The notes under the pieces: model-generated | The model's database searches: none | What the model saw: only the letters and a program-made list of their open reading frames with translations | Told to the model about the DNA's origin: nothing | Part shown: positions 17,413 to 26,752 of the stretch, piece after piece | How positions within the stretch are numbered: the stretch's first letter is position 1 | How the letters are laid out: every line of letters starts with the position of its first letter | From: an uncultured Victivallis sp. | GTDB lineage: Bacteria; Verrucomicrobiota; Lentisphaeria; Victivallales; Victivallaceae | Direction: 5' to 3' | Assembly: GCF_944391105.1 (NCBI RefSeq) | Contig: NZ_CALXSK010000014.1 | Location: 1 to 64,000, forward strand | Length of the DNA: 64,000 bases | Program-made: the position numbers and the translations under genes

Positions 17413-20400
17413 ATGAGAAGGCGGTATCGTAGAACGCTTTGGACGCTGCTTGCCGCCGCGTTGCTCGGTATTTTTGCGTTTTTTTTTCTGACGGGTTCGT
17501 TTTTTCTGACTTCCGTGGTTCTGCCGATGCTGAGCAGCCGCTGGGGGGTGGAAGTGGTGGCCGACCGGGTTGAACTCTCTTTGTTCCGTCCCCGGATCGT
17601 ATTGGAGAATCTGCGGGTCGGCCCCGAGGAACGCCCCTATTTCCGGACGAGGAGGGGGGAGGCGCGTTACGCGTTTTCCATGCTGGCGGGAAAGGGAATC
17701 AAACTCTCCGAAGTCCGCATGGAGGAATCGGAGTTGACCCTTTACCACCTCGGCGGGAGAAGATGGAGCGTTAAAAATCCTGCGGTGACGGGGACGAAAC
17801 AGCGTCGGAAGAAACGAAAAAAGCCTTTTTTGATCGATCTTGAGGATGTCGTTTTCCGGAATTCCGATCTTCGGTTGATCTTCGGGGATCCCGATGCCGG
17901 CGGTGCGTTGGAGCTGACCGGACTCGAGCTGACGGCCGACCGGTTTGCAAACGGCCGGCGGATGCGGTTGAAAGGGAAGGGGGGAATGCGGTTCTCCTCC
18001 AGCCGGGCCAATCATATCGATGCGGGATCCTTTACGCTGGATTTCGAGACGGGTCTCGGGACGAACCTTGTTCCGGAGACATTCAATGTTTCATGCGGAA
18101 TGGCCGGATTGTTCGGCTCGATCAGTGGCGAGCCGTTCAACGACGGAGCGATTCAGTTTGCCGCGGAAGGCAGTCATGATTCCGGCGGCTTCGAATTCCG
18201 GAATCTGACGCTGACGCAACGGCAGGGCGGATCTTTGCAAAGTGATGTGGTTTTGTCCGGACGCGTTCGTTATCAGCCGTTTGAGATGCGGGGCGACATA
18301 GATATCCGTCATTTGTCCGAGGAGATCACGTCGTTGCTGTTCGACCTGGGATTCGGATTCAACCCCGGCCGGGCCGAGCTGCAGTACACGGGAAAATTCG
18401 CCTATGCGCGGCGGAAACTCTCCGCCTCCGGAATGTTGCGCGCCAATCGGGCCGGGGACGCGATCATCGATCTTGAGCGGATCTCGCTGCCGCCGCTGCG
18501 CCTTGACGGGGAGTATGATTTTGAAGTCGACCTCGGCGAAAGTTTGATTGATCTGCGGAAATTTGCGTTGGTCGTGGCGGAACGGGAGAAGGAAGTTGCA
18601 TCGTTTCGTCTTCAGCGACCGATCCGGTATTCCTGGCGGAAGCGGGAGGCGTCGACGGGGCAGCAGGCGGTATTCGATCTGGACTGCCACGAATTTGATC
18701 TGAAGCTGTTGAAATTTCTGATTCCTGGAGATGCGCCGTTCCGGTTTGATTCGGGCCGCTTTTCCTCGCACATGCAGTTGACGTTGAAACGCAATTTGTC
18801 GGCCTTTTCTCTGCTGGGGACCGGACGGATCTCCGATGGCGGCTGTTGCTGGGATGGAAGAAACATCGTTTGTTCCGAGATTCTGACCGATCTGGATATG
18901 GAGTTGCGGCGCGATTTTCACTGGACGCTTCGTGACTTGTCTTTGTCGCTGAAAAATGACGGGGTTGACCTGGGAAATGCAAATTTTTCCGGAGAGGGTG
19001 AACTTTCGGACGTCGCCGGGAAACTTTCTGCTCAACTGGAAGGACTTACCCCGGAACTGGCGGTCTGGAGCTTCCCGGCGCTTGAGCCGTTTCTTCCGGA
19101 GTACCGCAAACTCGGATTTGGAACAGCGAAGGTCTCGTTTGAGCTCGAAAAATCAACGCAGAAAGATCCCGTCTGTCTTCAGACCCTCGATGCGGGCGTC
19201 TACCGGGATGGAAGGCTCGCGCTCAGGCTTCAGGCGGGACCGTATCGATTGACTTCATCGTCCGCGGGCGGTGACGAGTTGAAGTTTCAACTTTCCGGCG
19301 AACTGCCGCTGGCCACGGTGAACGGCTATCTGGGAAAGGAAGTGCAAGTCGATTCCGGAACGGTAAAACTTTCGGCGGAAGGGTCGATCGCCCCCGGGTT
19401 CCGGTCGGCGATATTTTCCGGCGAGTTTTTGTTCGATGATCTTGCTGCGCGCATTTACGGGAGGAATTACCGGGATTTTTCCGTGCAGTGCGCGTTTTCC
19501 GGTTACATGCCCGCGATGAATTATCTGGAGATGCGCACGTTGAATTTTTATCTGCGCCGTCTCGGAAAGCCGGCTCTGCGGCTGGAGTGCCCCGGCACGT
19601 GGGATCTGGAACGGTCGAGTTATTCCGGGGAGTGGGCGATCCGTTATCTGAACGATCAGTTTCTTTCTCTGATCTTCCCCGACGCGGTTTTCGACGCGCA
19701 GCTGACCGGGAAAATGCAGGTTTCCGCCCGGGATCACTTCCGGGTGCTGCGTGCGTCCGGAGCGTTCGAGCTGGACAAACTGATCCTGTCGTCACGGCCG
19801 GAAGAGCTGTTCACCGGGACGCTTTCGCTGATGGCCGAAAAGGATGAACGACGCCTGCTGCTGCGACGGATTTCCGCCGGCGTAAAGCAGAAGGATGGAT
19901 TGCTCTTCGATCTTTCCGGGGAATGCCGGGCGGATCTGAGCGCCCCGGACGGCGCGGTCACCATGCAGATCGCTTCCGATGGCATTGACGCCGGAAAACT
20001 TCTGGCGTTGATCCCCGTACGGGACCGGGAGAGAAATACGAATGCCGACCGGGTGCCCCGACTGAACTTCGGGGGACGCCCGGTGGATTTCGGATGCCGG
20101 CTGCGGAAGATCCGGCTCACGCCGTCATTGTCGGCAGATCTCGATACCCGGCTGCGTTTCCGCGGAGATTCGCTTGAGACGGATCATCTGCTCCTGCAGC
20201 TCAACAATGCGCGGTTCGACGGGGAGTTCCGCGGTTCGAACACGAAGCAGGGGGTTCTCTTTTCCGCGGCGCTGCGGGGCGACGATCCGCTGTCTCTGCC
20301 TCCGCTGATGGAACTGATCGAGGGAACCTCGCAGAAGGGGGCTGCCGGCACGCTGCGGGATTTCAATTTGAATCTGCGGTTTCTTGAGAATGGTCGTCCG

Positions 20401-21018
20401 GACTCCTGCCTGGAGACGCTGACCGGATCGCTTTCGATGGGCTTCCGGGATCTGACGATTCCGGACACCGTGGTAAAAGGAGAGTTCGCACGGCTGCTGC
20501 TGTTTCCAATCGAAGTCGTCGGCCAGTTCAGCAGCCTGCTGGCGGATGATCTGGCAGCCTGGAAGGAGAGCATCATCAGCACGGAGTCGCTGACGAAACG
20601 GTTGAAAACCATCCGACTGGATGAAGGCATTGTCAGACTTCACGCCAATGAGGGGCGGGTGCGGGTCGATGAGTGCGCGTTCTTCGGCGACTGGGTCAGC
20701 CGCCTGGCTTTTTCCGGGGCGTTCGATCTTGCGAGAGGACGGAAGCTCAATCTCACATCCAGGTTGACGGTCGGCGGGTTTCAGGCGACGATCCCGATGG
20801 AAGGCACGCTTGATAATCCGTTTGTCCGGTTCGAATCGATTGCGGGCGATTCCTTCAAGACGCTGTTGACGAAAATCCGCGAACTGAACTTGATCGGGAC
20901 CTCGGCGGATCCGTCTGATCCGAACAAGGTCGAACCGGTCATCATGATCGATAAACTTCCGAGCGCGGGGATGATCCGCGAATTGCAGAAATTGTTCAAC
21001 GAACTTTGGAATTACTGA
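17413..21018 (+). CDS. AsmA/TamB-like large membrane-anchored protein
   Basis: This 1201-residue protein has one N-terminal transmembrane helix (about 6-35, very Phe/Leu rich). A periplasmic beta-rich body then carries repeated filament-like segments (VEVVADRVELSLFRPRIVLENLRVG; many DLE/FxLD strands). The final 200 residues resemble the AsmA C-terminal region (LTGSLSMGFRDLTIPDTVVKGEFARL, VRVDECAFFGDWVSRLAFSGAFDL, GTLDNPFVRF). AsmA-family proteins are thought to bridge the envelope and help lipid or outer-membrane protein traffic; role here is by family only. Preferred start is the ATG at 17413; a TTG at 17404 with GAGG upstream is possible. Confidence 0.75.
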   Translation: MRRRYRRTLWTLLAAALLGIFAFFFLTGSFFLTSVVLPMLSSRWGVEVVADRVELSLFRPRIVLENLRVGPEERPYFRTRRGEARYAFSMLAGKGIKLSEVRMEESELTLYHLGGRRWSVKNPAVTGTKQRRKKRKKPFLIDLEDVVFRNSDLRLIFGDPDAGGALELTGLELTADRFANGRRMRLKGKGGMRFSSSRANHIDAGSFTLDFETGLGTNLVPETFNVSCGMAGLFGSISGEPFNDGAIQFAAEGSHDSGGFEFRNLTLTQRQGGSLQSDVVLSGRVRYQPFEMRGDIDIRHLSEEITSLLFDLGFGFNPGRAELQYTGKFAYARRKLSASGMLRANRAGDAIIDLERISLPPLRLDGEYDFEVDLGESLIDLRKFALVVAEREKEVASFRLQRPIRYSWRKREASTGQQAVFDLDCHEFDLKLLKFLIPGDAPFRFDSGRFSSHMQLTLKRNLSAFSLLGTGRISDGGCCWDGRNIVCSEILTDLDMELRRDFHWTLRDLSLSLKNDGVDLGNANFSGEGELSDVAGKLSAQLEGLTPELAVWSFPALEPFLPEYRKLGFGTAKVSFELEKSTQKDPVCLQTLDAGVYRDGRLALRLQAGPYRLTSSSAGGDELKFQLSGELPLATVNGYLGKEVQVDSGTVKLSAEGSIAPGFRSAIFSGEFLFDDLAARIYGRNYRDFSVQCAFSGYMPAMNYLEMRTLNFYLRRLGKPALRLECPGTWDLERSSYSGEWAIRYLNDQFLSLIFPDAVFDAQLTGKMQVSARDHFRVLRASGAFELDKLILSSRPEELFTGTLSLMAEKDERRLLLRRISAGVKQKDGLLFDLSGECRADLSAPDGAVTMQIASDGIDAGKLLALIPVRDRERNTNADRVPRLNFGGRPVDFGCRLRKIRLTPSLSADLDTRLRFRGDSLETDHLLLQLNNARFDGEFRGSNTKQGVLFSAALRGDDPLSLPPLMELIEGTSQKGAAGTLRDFNLNLRFLENGRPDSCLETLTGSLSMGFRDLTIPDTVVKGEFARLLLFPIEVVGQFSSLLADDLAAWKESIISTESLTKRLKTIRLDEGIVRLHANEGRVRVDECAFFGDWVSRLAFSGAFDLARGRKLNLTSRLTVGGFQATIPMEGTLDNPFVRFESIAGDSFKTLLTKIRELNLIGTSADPSDPNKVEPVIMIDKLPSAGMIRELQKLFNELWNY

Positions 21019-21021
21019 AAA

Positions 21022-21843
21022 ATGGAACTTTTCGACACTCACTTTCACTACTATGGCGAGAGTTCGCCGGGAGAGTATTTCCGCAACGTGCTTGCCGTTG
21101 CCGCTGTTCCACCGCAGGGACGGATCGGTGTGCCGGAGCGGCTCTGGCTCATGGCCGCCGGCGGCGATTACCTTGAGAGCTGCCGTTCGCGCGCATTTGC
21201 AGAGGCTGTGGAGACCGCGTTTTTCGCCGTGGGAGTTCATCCGCACAACGCGGAAAAATTCCTCGCGGAACCGAATGAGTTCAACGAGTTCCGCGCAGCC
21301 CCGAAACTCAAGGCGATCGGAGAACTGGGGCTCGACTATTTTTACGATCACTCGCCCCGTGACGCCCAGATGGAAGTGTTCGGGCGTTTTCTGGATCTCG
21401 CGCTTGAATGGGGATTGCCCGCGATTGTCCATCTGCGCGACCGCGACCAGGTTTGGAATGCGTATGAGGATGGCTATGAACTGCTTGCCCCGTTTGCGAA
21501 AAAGGGGGGACGGTTTGTGGTTCACTGTTTTTCCGGGACGCCGGAGTGGGCGCGGAAGTTTCTTTCGCTCGGCGCGTATCTCGGCGTGACAGGAATGGTG
21601 ACCTTCAACCGGGCGCAGAATATTCGCGAATCGCTCGCCGTAATTCCGGATGAGCGGCTGCTGATCGAAACCGACTCCCCCTATCTCGCGCCGGTGCCGC
21701 ACCGCGGAACGGAGAATCATCCCGGATTTCTTGCGCTGATAGCCGCGCGTGTCGCAGAGGAGCGCGGACGTTCCGTCGAAGAGATCGCTACACTCACAAC
21801 CGCCAACGGGAAGCGGTTTTATGCGATCGGGGAGGGGATATGA
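21022..21843 (+). CDS. TatD-family metal-dependent hydrolase
   Basis: This 273-residue TIM-barrel metallohydrolase of the TatD family covers DNase/RNase-like or D-aminoacyl activities. Metal-site motifs are DTHFHYY (residues 5-8), GVHPHNAE, AIGELGLDYFYD, PAIVHLRD, VVHCFSGT and LIETDSPYLAP. It begins 3 bp after the AsmA-like gene and its stop overlaps nudC (ATGA). DNA-repair or RNA-turnover roles are the family expectation. Confidence 0.9.
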   Translation: MELFDTHFHYYGESSPGEYFRNVLAVAAVPPQGRIGVPERLWLMAAGGDYLESCRSRAFAEAVETAFFAVGVHPHNAEKFLAEPNEFNEFRAAPKLKAIGELGLDYFYDHSPRDAQMEVFGRFLDLALEWGLPAIVHLRDRDQVWNAYEDGYELLAPFAKKGGRFVVHCFSGTPEWARKFLSLGAYLGVTGMVTFNRAQNIRESLAVIPDERLLIETDSPYLAPVPHRGTENHPGFLALIAARVAEERGRSVEEIATLTTANGKRFYAIGEGI

Positions 21844-22661
21844 GCTGTTTCTATCCGGAACCGTTTTCCGCGGGAACGGAATTCGAAAGTTCCGATGAGG
21901 TCATCATTGCGCTTTCTCCCGGAAACCGGGTTCTGCTGGCGGGAGAAAGGCTGCCGCACGCGGCGGAGTTGCCGGTCGGGGAGAAACGGCGTCTGCGGAT
22001 CGGGCGGATCGACGATGCGGTCTGCACCGTACTGGATGCGGAGAGTTCCGAGCCGGACGCTCCGTTCCGACGGGTCGAGATTCGCGAGGCGTTGACTGTT
22101 CTCGACGAACCCGAACAGATCGCTCTCTGCCGGGCGCGTACACTCACCTTCTGGCGCCATAACCGCCGGTATTGCGGCTGCTGCGGTCATGAGCTGGTGG
22201 ACCGGGCGGAGGAGTGTGCCCGGAGTTGTCCCGCCTGCGGCGCGGTATTTTATCCACAGATCGCGCCTGCGGTCATCACTGCGATTACCGATGAGCGCGG
22301 GCGGCTGCTGCTGGCGCACAACAGCCGTTTCCGCGAAGGGGTTTACAGTCTGATTGCCGGATTCGTCGAGTCGGGCGAGTCGATGGAGTCGGCTGTGAGG
22401 CGTGAGATTCGCGAGGAAGTCGGGCTTGAAGTCAAAGAGATCCGCTACGCCGGCAGTCAGAGCTGGCCGTACCCGAATTCGCTCATGATCGGCTTTACGG
22501 CGAAATACGCGGGCGGCGAGATCCGGCCGGACGGCGTGGAGATTACGGATGCGCGTTTCTGCACCCCGTCCGACATGCCGGACATCCCATCTCCCGGCTC
22601 GATTGCACGCAAACTCATCGATCAATGGTTGAAACAGCAACAGGAGACTCAAAAAGGATGA
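21840..22661 (+). CDS. nudC: NAD(+) diphosphatase / NAD-decapping Nudix enzyme
   Basis: NudC (273 residues) hydrolyses NADH/NAD+ and removes NAD caps from RNA 5' ends. The C4 zinc ribbon is at Cys112, 115, 130 and 133. The Nudix box runs from GFVESGE to REEVGLEV (about 174-198) and the NudC signature SQSWPYPNS is at 206-214. The N-terminal 100 residues are the usual variable domain. It overlaps tatD at its start and the next membrane protein at its end. Confidence 0.93.
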   Translation: MSCFYPEPFSAGTEFESSDEVIIALSPGNRVLLAGERLPHAAELPVGEKRRLRIGRIDDAVCTVLDAESSEPDAPFRRVEIREALTVLDEPEQIALCRARTLTFWRHNRRYCGCCGHELVDRAEECARSCPACGAVFYPQIAPAVITAITDERGRLLLAHNSRFREGVYSLIAGFVESGESMESAVRREIREEVGLEVKEIRYAGSQSWPYPNSLMIGFTAKYAGGEIRPDGVEITDARFCTPSDMPDIPSPGSIARKLIDQWLKQQQETQKG

Positions 22662-23203
22662 ATGAACTTCTGATTTTCCGGATTACGCTCGGGGTTGCGG
22701 GCCTGTTTTTTGCCGTGCTCGCGGCCTGGACCCTTCGACTTTCCCCGAAAAACCTCTCCCGCTTCGAACCGTGGCCGCGGGCGAAACTGCCGGGAATGGT
22801 GATCGGCTGGATCGCTCTGGCGATTTGTGTGCCGCACGCGGCAGTGGTGTCGCCGGGATTTCTCATTCCGCTGCTGTGGCCGCTGGCGGTCGCGGTGCCG
22901 ATTCTCGGATACTTTTTTGTCGATTATCCGCTGGCTCGAGCTCTCGGTGGGGCGGCGATTCTTGGTGCTTATTATTTGGTTCACAAGAGCTTTGAACTGC
23001 ACACCCCATGTTCCGGGGTGATTGCTGTGCTCGCATGGATCTTCGGAATCGCGGGAATCTGGGTTTCCGGCAAACCGAGCGCGCTGCGGGATTGGATTCG
23101 ATTGTGCGCACGCTCCGGCGTCTGGCGCAATGTGAGCGGAGGGTTCTGGGTTGTGTTTGCGCTCGCGCTTTTCTGGGGCGCGCTGCTGACGAGAGGAGAG
23201 TAA
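22658..23203 (+). CDS. multi-pass membrane protein of unknown function
   Basis: This 181-residue protein has about six hydrophobic segments (FRITLGVAGLFFAVLAAW, LPGMVIGWIALAICVPHAAVV, LIPLLWPLAVAVPILGYFFV, GGAAILGAYYLVH, VIAVLAWIFGIAGIWVSG, VSGGFWVVFALALFWGALL). No known family is recognised. The ATG at 22658 overlaps the nudC stop (ATGA). It is followed 5 bp later by rsmG. Confidence 0.75.
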   Translation: MNELLIFRITLGVAGLFFAVLAAWTLRLSPKNLSRFEPWPRAKLPGMVIGWIALAICVPHAAVVSPGFLIPLLWPLAVAVPILGYFFVDYPLARALGGAAILGAYYLVHKSFELHTPCSGVIAVLAWIFGIAGIWVSGKPSALRDWIRLCARSGVWRNVSGGFWVVFALALFWGALLTRGE

Positions 23204-23208
23204 GTCCA

Positions 23209-23913
23209 ATGGCTTTCAGACTGGCTGTCTACGCCGCAATGTGCGGCGTCGCCGATCCGGAGGGGTTTTCCGCGCAGTGTGAGAGGTTGCGCGAAATTCT
23301 TTCCGAGGCGAACAAAACAGTGAATTTAACCCGGATCACGGAACCGGAGGAGTTTGCGATCAAGCATGTGGCCGACTCTTTGTCGATCGCGCGGGAGTTT
23401 CCCGAGTTGACGACGGAGTACATGAAACTTGCGGACATCGGCTGCGGCGCAGGATTTCCTTCACTGGTTCTGGCCATGGCGTTTCCGAATCTGCGGATCA
23501 CCGCGATCGATTCGACCGGGAAAAAAACGGCTTTCGTCGAACGTGCCGCCGCTGAACTCGGCCTCCGGAACATCCGGGTCGTCCACGGGCGCAGCAATGA
23601 ATTGAATCGGCGGCCGCAATTTCGCCATCAGTTCGATGTGGTGACGGCGCGTGCGGTTGCGGCGGCTCCGATCATCTACCTCGATGCCTGTGACTTCACC
23701 AAGCGAAAAAACGGGAGATTCATCCTCTACAAAACGCCGCAGCAGGCAGAGGAGGATCTTCCCGCCCTGGCGATCGCCTGCCGGAAGGCGCCGGTCGTCT
23801 GGCAGACCACGGAAGTATTCGAACTTCCGGAGGGGGCGGGCCAGCGGCTCTTCCTCTATTCCGTTCCGGATGGACGAAAGGAAATTGCAACAACAAGGGC
23901 TGGTCGCGGTTGA
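23209..23913 (+). CDS. rsmG: 16S rRNA (guanine527-N7)-methyltransferase
   Basis: RsmG/GidB (234 residues) methylates G527 of 16S rRNA. The Rossmann methyltransferase core shows LADIGCGAGFPSLVLAM (SAM-binding loop), ITAIDSTGKKTAFVE (acidic residue after strand 2), NIRVVHGRSNEL and VVTARAVA, all diagnostic. The ATG at 23209 follows GAGAGGAGAG. It is the last gene of the long plus-strand operon and converges with the coiled-coil gene, with a gap of 4 bp. Confidence 0.93.
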   Translation: MAFRLAVYAAMCGVADPEGFSAQCERLREILSEANKTVNLTRITEPEEFAIKHVADSLSIAREFPELTTEYMKLADIGCGAGFPSLVLAMAFPNLRITAIDSTGKKTAFVERAAAELGLRNIRVVHGRSNELNRRPQFRHQFDVVTARAVAAAPIIYLDACDFTKRKNGRFILYKTPQQAEEDLPALAIACRKAPVVWQTTEVFELPEGAGQRLFLYSVPDGRKEIATTRAGRG

Positions 23914-23917
23914 AAAT

Positions 23918-26752
23918 TCACTCCTCCGCCACAAGCCCCCTGAGAACCTTTTCGCATTCGATTCCGGCGACGGACTTCTTCAACATTTCGTTCGTGCGCA
24001 GCGTTTCGAACTCCCTTCGAAGCCCCGGCCAGTCGGAGGTGAGAGCCAGCGGTTTGCCGCCGTTGTGCTGTTTCGCCTCTCCGGCGGCCTCGGCTGCATC
24101 GGCGAATCGTTCCTGGTGGAGATAGATCAGCACCTTGAGCAGATCGCCTTCCGCAGACCGCGGACTCATCGCGATCGTCTCAAGCGCCTGCGGAAACTCC
24201 TTCATCCGCATCTGTCCGAAGGCGATGCGCAGCGGCAACAGACGATTGGTCTTGTCGATCTCCGTAAGCTGGCGGTAGTACCAGAGAGCGCTGGTCCAGT
24301 CGCCGTTGCCGGCCGCTTCCGCAGCGGCAGTCATCATGAAATCCGCAAGTTCACGCTGTTCGTTGAGCTTTTTGCCGAATCGGGGTTCGAGTTCGGGATC
24401 GGGACCGGCGCCGAGCGAACGGGCCTGCCGGTACGCTTCGGAAGCAGCATCTTCTTCCCCGGCAGCAAGTTTCAACCGCGCAAGTTCGAGGGCCGGGGCA
24501 GGGGAGGCCGGGTCGAGTTTCGCCGCGGCGAGAAATTCCGATTCGGCTTTCCCGGCCTGTCCGGTTCCGGCGAAAGCGCGGGCGGAGGCCATGCGGAGTC
24601 GGAAATCATCCGGCTTCGCCGCAAGAGGTTTTTCGAGAACCGAAAGCGCATTGCCGAATTTCCCGAGACCGATCAACGCCTCGGCGCGTGCGGCTCCGAT
24701 CACCGGGTCCGCGGGGGCGCTTTGCGCCGCAAGCGCAAGCGCTTGTTCCGCCGATTCAAACTCCTCGCGTCGCAGATGGAGCAGCCCGAGCGCCGTTGCC
24801 GCGGCGGCGTCGGCCGGTTTTTTGGCCAGCGCCGCACGGTAGTTCCAGGCGGCGAGATCCCACGCTTCGTCCGCCTCGGCTTTATGTCCGGCGGCGAGAA
24901 GTTCTGCGACCGAAAGGTTCGCGGGAGCCGGGACTCCGGACACTCGCGGTTCGGGAGCTGGAGGCGCAGGCTGTACCTTCGGACGTTCGGCGAGCTGCCG
25001 GCGCAATGTGTTGTTTTCTTCGCTTAATGTCTGATTTTTCTTTTGTTCCTCAAGCAGTTTTGCCGCATTTTTTTCGAGCTCGGCGATCTGCTTTCGCGCT
25101 GCGGAGAGTTTCTCCTGAGAGTGCTTGAGCTGTTCTGCCGCGGTCTTGAGATTGGCGGCCTCCTTCTGAACGGCCTGAAAATTCTTTCGGAGCACGGCAA
25201 GTTCCGATTCGAGTTTTTCCAGTTTCGCACCGTTCTTTTCCGCATCTTTGAGTTTCTCTTCGGTTCGGGCGAGAGCGGATTTGGTCCGGGTCAGTTCGCT
25301 GGTGGTGTTTGACAGGGCTTGTTCCAGCGATGTTTTTCCGGTCGCAAGCAGCTGCAGTTCCCGATTCTGGGTGTTGAGCTGATCTTTCAGGGCGGCGACC
25401 TGTCCGGTCAGAGCGGCGCAGGTCTCCTCGCTCCTCTTGAGACTCAGGGAAACCGCAGTATCGCGATTTTTAAGCTGCGCCTCAAGTCTGGTGGAGCGCT
25501 CACTCCACTCTTTCATATCGGCCTCAAGTTTGGCATTGCGTTCCCGCAGATTCTTCATCTCCACTTCCGAAAGCCTGGCCGAGGCCCGTTCGAGTTCGAG
25601 CGATTTGGCCAGTTCCGTGTGCTGCCGTTCGAGATTGAGTCTCAGGGTTTCCACGCGCTGGAGCGTCTCCTTTACCTGCACGAGTTCCAGCTGGGCGAGC
25701 CGGTGATGGTTGCCGGCTTCAAGTGCGGCGGCTTCAGCGGCCTCCTTCGCCTTGCGGGCCTCTTCGGTCTCCTTCCGGAGCCGGGCGTTTTCGGAGAGAA
25801 TTTCCGGATCCAATCCGGACTTTCCCCCTTCGACCGCATCGGCGAGACGGCTGTTTGCGACCGCGAGTTCCTTGGTCAGCGCGGCGTTTTTCTGCTCGAT
25901 TGCCTTAAGTTTCTGCTCCATCTCCGCCTTTGCCGCCTCGGAAGAGGCAGCAGTACGGGCCGATTCGTCCTGAATGCGGCGCAGTTCTTCCAGCATGCGG
26001 TTCAACCGCTGAATTTCTGCGTCGCCCTGTTTCCGGGCGGCTTCCGCAAGCCCGGCTTTCCGGTTGGATTCGATGAGATCCGCATCGAGTTTCGCAGCAC
26101 GGGTTTCGGCGAGCTGGAGACGCTTGCCGAGCTGCTCCGAGGCGAGTTTCTCCTCAACCAGCTGCCGGGAGAGTTTTTCCACTTCCACGCCGGGGTCGCT
26201 GCCCTTTTTTTCAAGTTCGAGCTTCTGCTTCTCCAGCAGCGCGCATTTTTCCTGAAGCACGCGCTGTTCGCGCAGGAGTTTCAGTGCATCCACCTCGTTG
26301 GCCTTGAGTCGTTCAATCTCTTTTTGCAGGGCCTCATTCGCAGCGGTCAGATCGGCAACCCTTTTCCGGTAGTTCTCCTCCTCCCGGCGGCGGCTCTCCT
26401 GCTCGGCGAAATCGACTCCTCCCACCTTCGGCTCCGGGCGGGCGGGAACAACGGTCTCATTGCTGTCGCCGAGCAACTTGCGCGCATTTGCGATTTCCCG
26501 TTCACAGTCCGCAATGCGGGACTTGATGATGTTCTGATCCCAGTCCGGACGGGCACGCTGAATCTCCTGGTAAAGCGCAAGCGCCCTGCGGAATGTTTCG
26601 AGCGCCTGCGAGTGTTCCCCGCGATCCCGGAGGATCTCGCCCTTGTGATAGGTCTCATATCCCTCCCGCCAGATGTCCCAGGCGTTTTTCGCCGCTCCTG
26701 AGAGGAGCGGCAGGACGGCGGCGAGAAGCGCGGCAATGAAAAGGTGTTTCAT
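23918..26752 (-). CDS. exported coiled-coil / TPR protein
   Basis: This 944-residue protein has a signal peptide (MKHLFIAALLAAVLPLLSGA). A TPR-like pair near 30-95 (GEHSQALETFRRALALYQE) is followed by a very long heptad-rich coiled coil (about 115-610: Glu, Lys, Ala, Leu). A Pro-rich hinge (PKVQPAPPAPEPR) leads to a C-terminal TPR array (about 640-944: AWNYRAALAKKPADAAAATALGLLHLRR and similar). It is likely a periplasmic scaffold for protein contacts. Its ATG overlaps the hflX stop, so it is co-translated. No enzymatic motif is visible. Confidence 0.8.
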   Translation of the reverse strand: MKHLFIAALLAAVLPLLSGAAKNAWDIWREGYETYHKGEILRDRGEHSQALETFRRALALYQEIQRARPDWDQNIIKSRIADCEREIANARKLLGDSNETVVPARPEPKVGGVDFAEQESRRREEENYRKRVADLTAANEALQKEIERLKANEVDALKLLREQRVLQEKCALLEKQKLELEKKGSDPGVEVEKLSRQLVEEKLASEQLGKRLQLAETRAAKLDADLIESNRKAGLAEAARKQGDAEIQRLNRMLEELRRIQDESARTAASSEAAKAEMEQKLKAIEQKNAALTKELAVANSRLADAVEGGKSGLDPEILSENARLRKETEEARKAKEAAEAAALEAGNHHRLAQLELVQVKETLQRVETLRLNLERQHTELAKSLELERASARLSEVEMKNLRERNAKLEADMKEWSERSTRLEAQLKNRDTAVSLSLKRSEETCAALTGQVAALKDQLNTQNRELQLLATGKTSLEQALSNTTSELTRTKSALARTEEKLKDAEKNGAKLEKLESELAVLRKNFQAVQKEAANLKTAAEQLKHSQEKLSAARKQIAELEKNAAKLLEEQKKNQTLSEENNTLRRQLAERPKVQPAPPAPEPRVSGVPAPANLSVAELLAAGHKAEADEAWDLAAWNYRAALAKKPADAAAATALGLLHLRREEFESAEQALALAAQSAPADPVIGAARAEALIGLGKFGNALSVLEKPLAAKPDDFRLRMASARAFAGTGQAGKAESEFLAAAKLDPASPAPALELARLKLAAGEEDAASEAYRQARSLGAGPDPELEPRFGKKLNEQRELADFMMTAAAEAAGNGDWTSALWYYRQLTEIDKTNRLLPLRIAFGQMRMKEFPQALETIAMSPRSAEGDLLKVLIYLHQERFADAAEAAGEAKQHNGGKPLALTSDWPGLRREFETLRTNEMLKKSVAGIECEKVLRGLVAEE